Part shown: positions 57,426-64,000 of the stretch, one piece after another
Position numbering within the stretch: position 1 is the stretch's first letter
Layout: each line of letters starts with the position of its first letter
NCBI GenBank assembly: GCA_019916065.1
Contig: CM034244.1
Span: 25,660,471-25,724,470, forward strand
Length of the DNA: 64,000 nucleotides
From: Vitellaria paradoxa
Lineage: Eukaryota; Streptophyta; Magnoliopsida; Ericales; Sapotaceae
Direction of reading: 5' to 3'
The notes under the pieces: generated by a model
What the model was told of the DNA's origin: nothing
The model's input: only the letters and a program-made list of their open reading frames with translations
Databases searched by the model: none
Position numbers and translations under genes: made by a program

Positions 57426-57720
57426 AGGGTTTCCTTTTTTATGGGAAAAAAAATTCAGGAGAGGTTGAACGAATGCAGAAGAGGAAGAAGGTAGGGTGGT
57501 GGTGACAAGAAAATGAACTGAGAATGCTACGAAAGAGGAGGGGATGAAGGAAATGGGGATTTTTGAAATTTTTTGCAGAATGATGGTTTTCCATGGAAAA
57601 GGGAAGTTTAAGAATAGTTTGATTTGGCCATGGGTCAATCGGAGATCGGCTCTGTTTCGGGTCTGTCACATATAGGGCCGTTTTGTGCTTTAAAATCTAT
57701 AAATTTTTATAAATTTTAAT
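57039..57720 (-). promoter_or_regulatory. TSL: TSL 5' leader and proximal promoter region
   Basis: Minus-strand DNA upstream of the TSL ATG is pyrimidine-rich, with a (CT)n tract at 57387-57422, which is typical of plant 5' leaders. It holds a minimal upstream ORF (ATG-ATC-TGA, 57090-57082) and a 51-codon upstream ORF (57594-57439) if transcription starts above it. TATA-like strings lie near 57665-57675 and 57693-57712. The start site and any leader intron cannot be fixed from sequence alone. Confidence 0.45.
57387..57422. repeat. (GA)n microsatellite in the TSL leader
   Basis: This is an uninterrupted GA repeat, CT on the TSL strand. An (AT)-rich run follows at about 57317-57338. GA/CT tracts in plant leaders can bind GAGA-binding (BBR/BPC) factors, but here that is inference. 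Confidence 0.9.
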
Positions 57721-58209
57721 AAAATTTTAAGAAATAGTAATTGTCCTAATCAAAAAATATAAAAATGTAATTTAACACACAAATAACTCAAATTTAAATT
57801 TATAAAATAAATTTATATAAAAAACTTTAAAAATAATTTATAAAAATAAAAATTATTAATTAAATGACACCAAGGTATCAGTACAATATTTAATAAATAT
57901 ATACAATTTTATTATTTGCTAACAAATTCATGCCTAAATGCATGAAAATATAATTTTATTTGCAAAAAACTCAAATTTAAATTTATAAAATAAATTTATA
58001 TAAAAAATTATGAAAATAATTTGTAAAAATAAAAATTACTTATCAAAAGAAATTTAGAGTAATGTATAATGAGCCAGACACATTTTGATTAAAATTATGT
58101 TTACATGAAAAATTATAAAAATAATATATAAAAATAAAAACACTAAACAGAAAATAAGATGAAATGTAAAAGACAATTTGTGAAGTACTCTTTTTTTTTA
58201 ACTTGATTT

Positions 58210-58872
58210 TTTAAGTAGAATTGTTTATTTAAAAAATTCTCAAACATATTGAAAACTCAATTCACTAAAAAAAATAGAAGTAAATTTTTTTTCATCAAAA
58301 TAAAATTTCTTTAATTATAGAAGCCTAATATACTATATTTGTTATAAATATTCACGAACTTACAAATATTAGTAAAAATATTAAGTAATAGGATTTTATC
58401 AGAATCAATGCTCATTGATATCCTTGAATGCCTCCATTCTTATATCAGCTCAATAAGCGATAATTAACATCTATCTATGTTAGTTAATTAAGTTATGGGA
58501 TTTTATCAGAATCAATCCTCATTAGCATCCTTGAATGCCTCCATTCTTATATCAGCTCAATAAGCGGTAATTAATATCTATCCATATTAGTTATTTAATT
58601 AAAAATTTTTCAAGTATAATGGAAACTCAGTTCACACAAAAAAAAAAAAACAAAAGTAAATTATGTTTTTTTATCAAAATAAAAATTCTTAAATTATAGA
58701 AACCTAATACACTACATTTGTTATAAATATCACAGACCAACAAAATATTGGTACAATGTTTACTTATGGGGTTTTGTCAAAATCAATCTTCATTGGCATC
58801 CTGGAATGCGTCAATTCTTGTATCAGCTTAATAAGCGATAATCAACATCTATCCATGTTAGTTAGTTAATTA
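58210..58872. repeat. Tandem duplication array upstream of TSL
   Basis: A block of about 100 bp ('ttatcagaatcaat' to 'atctatccatattagtta') occurs three times: about 58391-58490, 58498-58600 and 58769-58872. The AT-rich segment before it (58210-58390) also recurs at about 58600-58760. The copies differ by substitutions and small indels, so the duplications are not recent. Confidence 0.85.
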
Positions 58873-58886
58873 AAATAATAAAATTT

Positions 58887-58889
<3 letters not shown>

Positions 58890-58935
<46 letters not shown>
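58890..58935. repeat. (GA)n microsatellite
   Basis: An uninterrupted GA run of about 46 bases directly after the tandem array. Confidence 0.95.
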
Positions 58936-58939
<4 letters not shown>

Positions 58940-61016
58940 TACAGAAAAATGTCAAGATACATTATTTGCGCATATGATTAGAAAAAAGTTTGCAATGAAA
59001 TTATTATAAAATTTCTTATCGTCAAGATTGGTAAGATTGACAAAACTAGCAAGACAGGCAAGAAATGAATAGAAAATGAGCACACCCAAGCCCTTCATTC
59101 ATCTCAAACAGTAGCCATTCACTCTTCTTCTTTTTTTTCATCCATTTTTTTAAATTTTTTGAACAAATCAGGGAAAAATATTTACCATTAAATCAATGAA
59201 TCTTATAATTAGTCCATGAACACACCAAATACAAATAACAAATCCCACCACAAAGAGAACAAATCCCAGTAAAATGCTGCACTACAAATACATATAAATA
59301 GGTATATGTACATATGTATCCTTGTATACATATAGAGAGATAGAGAAAAGGTAGGGAGAGAGACTAGTTGAATTCCCATCGTAAGGGTTGAGTTTTACCA
59401 TCTATTGCAATGTCGAAGCTTTTTTGTTTTTGTTTTTGTTTTTTTTTTTTTTTTTTTAGATCTAAAAGCAACAAAAAAGATAAGTTTAAAAAGAACATTA
59501 ATTTGATATGACAATGAGTTCAAAACAGTTTTAAATTCAAACAATATCTTTTCAACTTCTCATTTAAGCTTTTCCTCCTACACTCCCAAAATTCGCTATT
59601 GTAACAAAATTACTCTTCCAAATTTGCATTTCTTGCCAACTGTTTATCACAACACCAAGACTATTATCGTTATTGTGCAGAAACTCATCATGGATTCTAG
59701 TAAATGCCCTCAAGTTTAGCCATTAAAGATTTCTTCAAAGAATTCTCAATCATTGATTTGGTTACATTGTTATATAGATAATTATTATTATAATTATTAT
59801 TTTTTACATTAGCGACTTTTAATTAAAGCCATAAGGCACACGCTTTCTTCTTCACAGTGTGTATCAATAAAAAAACACACACTTTTTCTTTCACTTTCTG
59901 TATTAAATTTGCCCCATTGTATTGACAGATCTCATCCATTAAAGATTTTTTCAAACAAATCTCAACCATTAATTTAGTTACATATTTTGAAAACACTGAA
60001 CTACATTGTTATATAGATATTAAATAATTAAATTTTCTTTTGTTAAATATTAAATGACTAAATTAATTGATTAAAAATTTATATAAATTTTTAAAAGATT
60101 TTTAATTTGTAATTAGTCATTTAATTATTTTATGTTTCAAACTCTTGAAAGCATCTACTCCAAATCTATTAAAATTGTACTACATAAGAGTCCTAATAAA
60201 ATTTGCCATGTGTTACAACACAATTTCAACTTATTATATTTATCCTCCTCATGAATTTGAATTACCATAAATGATGACATGTATATTTTTCATTTTGATT
60301 TAAAAATTTACATTTTAAAATTATAAAAATAATGATTGGGAGTTGCGACAAAATTATTTAATTGTCCTTACCTATATTGGAATTGGTTTATTTTGATCAA
60401 GGGCCAATTTGTTGCATTTCCAAATTTCTTGTTTGACTTTGTCTTCTCATTACCCTCGAGTTGTCTAGAGAGATGATAGAGAATTTTTTTTTTCTTTTAT
60501 ACTAGCTTTTATATGCACTACTTGATCAACTAATGTTTCCTAAAATAATGAGTGTGTTTAGAGTTTTGTATAAATTAGTATAAATTAATATAAATTTATA
60601 AAAATTGTAGTCCCGAAATTCGAATAAAAATTTTAAATTTTATATTATTTTGTAGAATCCCAACCGAGACCAATTTGTGAATAATTGCTAGTTAAAAATA
60701 AATGAGAATAATTAGGAAAGAGAAACAAAAAAAATTAAATTTTATAAAAATTTGTTTTATTTTGTAGAGTTATGTAAATAATTAGAAGTAAATGTGAATA
60801 ATTAGGAAAAAGAAACGAAATTTACAAAAATCCAAAGCATAAGGCCTTTTTCACTCAATGATGATGATCTCACGCCACCATGTAAATTTGTTTGATATTA
60901 TTTTTAACTCACAAACATAATCCTTTTATTTTCTCGTCCCATTCAAAGGACTAGAACAGAAGAACCAGCAAGTCCAAAACCAGGAACTAACATCCATGCA
61001 ACAAAACCAAACCAAA

Positions 61017-62654
61017 TCTATACTATAATACTAAAATAAGATATTTTCTTTCTCCTCTTCTCCTTCACTCCAATCTTAGGTGACGTGCCTTTTTGATCAC
61101 CATTCTACTTTTCCTTTTTTTTTTTATAGATTTTTGAATTATTTTTTAATTTTCTTCATTCCCTCTTTTTCTTCTCTTTTCTTATTCACAAAACTATTAT
61201 TTCTTTGTCCCACATCGACAAAGCACTACAACTTTACTTTTTCTTTTGCTTATAAAAACATTAGAGTTGTGGCATGTAGTTTTAATAAACACAAAAAAAC
61301 TCATGGATTTAAAAATGAGACCTGTTTTATTGGGTTCCAAGAAGGGATCCATTTTCATGAGTTTCTTAAGTGGAATTTATTTATTAGTTCATTATAGTTG
61401 TAAAATTTACTAAATAATTAATTTGGATAAAAAAATATTTAAAAATTATTAAATATTAATCAAATTAGAAAGAAACATAACTTTTTTTAACAATAACTCT
61501 TTTTATAGATTAAATTTAAATACAAAAAAAAATGCTAAAATTTAAAAACACAAAAAAATTCTAAAATATAATCTAAGTCGGGGAATAATTTTTTCTTTAG
61601 AAAAATTTTAAATTGAAATTAGTCATGTCACAATTTTTAACTGAATAATAATACTTAATATTTGAGTTATTTTTATAAATCTATATTGTCTATTTACTAT
61701 AATACTAAAACAAATGTATTTTTTCTGTTTTCTTTTCCTTCACTTCAATTCTACGTGGCATATATCATTCTATTTTTCTATTTCTTTTTACAAATCTTTG
61801 AATTATTTTTTGAATTTATTCATTCCTTTTTATTTTCTTCTCTTTTCTCATTCACAAAACCTTTATTTATTTATCCCACGTCGGTAAAATACTACAATTT
61901 CACTGTTTTTTTAATTAAAACACTAAAATTGTGGCATATAATTTAATAAATGTAAAAAATCTCATAGGTTTCAAAGAGTGATCCACTTGGTTGGGTTTTG
62001 AAAAAAAGCCCACTTCCTTATAAATTGCATATAAATGAACTCATGAGTTCTAAAAAGTGATTCACTTACTTATAAATTTAATATAGTCGTAAAATTTATA
62101 TATTTCAAATAAATTAATAATTAAATTAAGAACACAAATAAAAATTGAAATAATTTGTTTAAACACGTAAAAAAAAAATACCAAAAAAATGCATATCTGA
62201 AATTTGTTACATCTTAAATTTAAAAAAATTAAATAAAATTTGAGCTAGTGAATAATTTATGTTTAGAAAAATTTCTAAAAAAATTTTTAATTTTAAATTT
62301 AAATTAGTCATAGATAATTTTTAACTGATTAATATAATTAAGGCTAATAGAATTTATGACTTTACAAAATGAGTCAAGATTTAAAAAATAAAAATATCTA
62401 TTAAAACTAACAAACAGTTTAAAACAAAAAGGAGATCTGGTCAATTAGATAAGTTTATGATTTAATATGTATTATAGAGCAAATTTTATTTTTTAGGATT
62501 ATATCAAATCGAATCAAAATTTAGTAAAAAAAATAACTCTAACTATTTTATGGAATTATACAATTTTATTAAAATATTTGTAATGCATTTAAAAATTATA
62601 TTTTGTCCATAAAAATTGTTATATAATTCCGTGCATCGCACGAGTCAATACTAG
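61017..62654 (+). mobile_element. Non-autonomous Helitron, 1638 bp
   Basis: The left end is A|TCTATACTATAATACTAAAA. The right end is CTAG|T, preceded 12 bases earlier by the short hairpin CGTGC-ATC-GCACG (62630-62642). A|TC...CTRR|T ends with a subterminal GC hairpin and no target duplication are the defining Helitron signature. The inside has no Rep/helicase. It is an imperfect head-to-tail dimer: ACTATAATACTAAAA recurs at 61696, 674 bases after the first, and the following 400 bases also match. Confidence 0.88.
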
Positions 62655-62662
62655 TATCTAAT

Positions 62663-62690
62663 ATGAGAGAGTGAGAGAGAGAGAGAGATA
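62663..62690. repeat. (GA)n-rich tract
   Basis: GAGAGAGTGAGAGAGAGAGA directly right of the Helitron. Confidence 0.8.
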
Positions 62691-62840
62691 GAGACCAAAC
62701 CAACCTAGTGAGAATATTAGCAGTCCAATCACTGACCCATGGTGCAAATCAAATTCTTTCTTTGATTGCGAATCGAATACTTGGGATGTGATGTAGATCT
62801 GTCAAGGCGAAGCAATCTCTGCTCAAGTACTAAGACAGGG

Positions 62841-63020
62841 TTAATCGAGCCTCATAGACATCCAAAACCTTAGATAGCTTTGCCTCATTCTCTCCTTCAC
62901 CACCACAGCGTCGGTGGCCATCCCAAAGAACGATTTGTAAACCAACACCCAAGCCAGCTTCGAAGCCACTGGGTCAAACTGGTGCGCCTCCACCTCCATC
63001 AACACTAACATAATCACCAT
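62841..63020 (-). CDS. Short unrecognised ORF, 59 codons (doubtful)
   Basis: A minus-strand frame from ATG 63020 reads [20 protein letters not shown] and ends FWMSMRLD before TAA. The local base composition is clearly more GC-rich than its surroundings, which is why I list it. A stop lies four codons upstream of the ATG, and a weak CTAAG acceptor-like site sits there, so it could be a terminal exon or a gene fragment. I do not recognise the product, and chance is a real alternative. Confidence 0.3.
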   Translation of the reverse strand: MVIMLVLMEVEAHQFDPVASKLAWVLVYKSFFGMATDAVVVKERMRQSYLRFWMSMRLD

Positions 63021-64000
63021 CTTCTTCGGCTCTTAGAACACCAATGAAGTACCTTTACACGTGTATGTGTGCGCGATCGATGTACTGGGTAATCACTCAT
63101 TGATTTTGCAATCTAAATCAATAGCAACATAAATTAGCTCATCAACAACAATATTTGTGACTGAATAAATTGTAGGTAAGAATCGATTATTATACCAAAG
63201 AGTTTTAGATCTGCATCTTCTAGAACCGGTACTTGACCAAGTGGCTACATAAATATCACAAAAAGTCAAAAACAGATAGTTTGAAGTCTATGTTTTTTGT
63301 GTTATGAACTTACATTGAGGGAAATGAAAGGTTCTTTCTTGTGCATGCTAGATCCCATGTTGATGGGAAAAAAATCAAATTGGATCTCTTTCTCTGTGAG
63401 AGAAGCAAGCACTCGTTGGGTTGTTGCAAAGAGAATACACTTCCTAGATCAAAAACCAAGAGAGAGAAAAAGACAGAGATAGATGCAAATGATGGAAAAG
63501 AGATTACGCAGCAAGCTTATAAATGTTTAGATTGTATATATATTTGTATGTATGAGTAACTTTTCTTAGTTTGAATTTTGAATAGGGAAGGGTTTCCCCA
63601 TTTTCTTTAACGGCCAGGTGGGTCTATGCCTGCGAGCGAATATAGAGGATGTTTGGTTGGTCAAAACTAACCAAAACTTACTAACTTTTACCAATTTTTT
63701 AAATTTCCTTCCAGTCAAATTTTACCACATATCACTTTTGTATCAGAATTTTGTACTTTTACTATACTTTTTGGCTAAACTTTTACCGTCCAATCACCCC
63801 TATAGCCAGAAACAACGAATCTTAGCCGTTGGTTGTATAAAACAAAATCTCAACCATTGATTTCGTAATGTATTTTGAAAAGAATGAGCTAATTTATTAT
63901 ATAGATTACAAATATTATCACATTTTTAAAATATTAATTTAAAAACTTTTATATATAAAATATTCAAAATATATATATAAGAAGAGTGAGCGATTATATT
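63021..64000. other. Right edge; no gene recognised
   Basis: AT-rich DNA. Frames at 63297-63559 overlap one another and match nothing I know. At 63845-63906 there is a third copy of the 'aaaatctcaaccattgattt...ttatatagat' phrase also present at about 59740 and 59960, suggesting a small dispersed repeat. Confidence 0.45.

Larger units (their letters stand above)
57721..61016. other. AT-rich region upstream of TSL; no gene recognised
   Basis: Very AT-rich DNA. It holds a pair of 'aaatttaaatttataaaataaattta' blocks about 180 bp apart (57790-57866 and 57971-58049), a tandem array (58210-58872) and a GA microsatellite. Two copies of a phrase ending 'ttatatagata' lie near 59740-59785 and 59960-60020. 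No open frame looks like a protein. Confidence 0.55.

Noticed and set aside
57178..57468. 96-codon plus-strand frame across the GA microsatellite
   Set aside because: Half of it is (RE)n from the GA repeat, and it lies antisense to the TSL leader.
58860..58940. CRISPR-like or satellite array
   Set aside because: It is a plain GA microsatellite beside a three-copy diverged tandem repeat, with no regular repeat-spacer pattern.
61080..61946. Two plus-strand frames of 105 and 94 codons
   Set aside because: They are T-rich Phe/Leu/Ser frames in the two repeat units of the Helitron and show no conserved protein pattern.
1..64000. Defence island, biosynthetic cluster or other new multi-gene system
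   Set aside because: Only one host gene is present, and the rest is explained by plant transposable elements and simple repeats.

Overview
The window is a piece of a eudicot-type plant nuclear genome. It is AT-rich, has plant intron and splice-site style, and is crowded with Ty1/copia, L1 and RTE retroelements. I cannot name the species. The only host gene I can defend is the 5' half of TOUSLED (TSL), a nuclear serine/threonine kinase, on the minus strand. I reassembled it from six phase-0 exons: 57038-56805, 54650-54561, 53426-53220, 21308-21258, 20968-20861 and 20759-20715. Together they give 245 codons. They encode the N-terminal 'HFSSNSSNQSDQSLP' signature, a basic KRRK patch, an RG-rich stretch and the start of the coiled coil. 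The rest of the coiled coil and the kinase domain should lie beyond coordinate 1, because nothing in 1-20714 continues the protein.

Almost everything else is transposon sequence inside two giant TSL introns. Intron 3 (21309-53219, 31.9 kb) holds a four-deep nest. Copia C (23787-50319, minus) contains Copia B (24431-36423, minus), which contains an L1 fragment (about 28218-35233, plus), which contains Copia E (28767-33894, plus; perfect 5-bp target duplication). Copia C also carries a 342-bp TRIM, Copia D (37056-42945, itself hit by an RTE LINE), a collapsed Gypsy element and an L1 tail. A SINE and a pair of LTR-like repeats lie before the nest, and another L1 with a Mutator-like MITE lies after it. 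Intron 6 (1-20714, open to the left) holds Copia A (4317-13105), interrupted by an RTE LINE and a 5'-truncated L1. It also holds a second, nearly full-length L1 (about 13975-20332) that carries a TIR MITE.

Upstream of TSL (57.1-64 kb) are a CT-rich leader with small upstream ORFs, AT-rich DNA with local tandem duplications, and a non-autonomous Helitron (61017-62654) with clean A|TC...CTAG|T ends. No RNA gene, CRISPR array, operon or other prokaryote-like system is present. The biological interest is a chromatin and silencing kinase gene that must be transcribed and spliced across tens of kilobases of nested, presumably silenced retrotransposons, most of them in the sense orientation.
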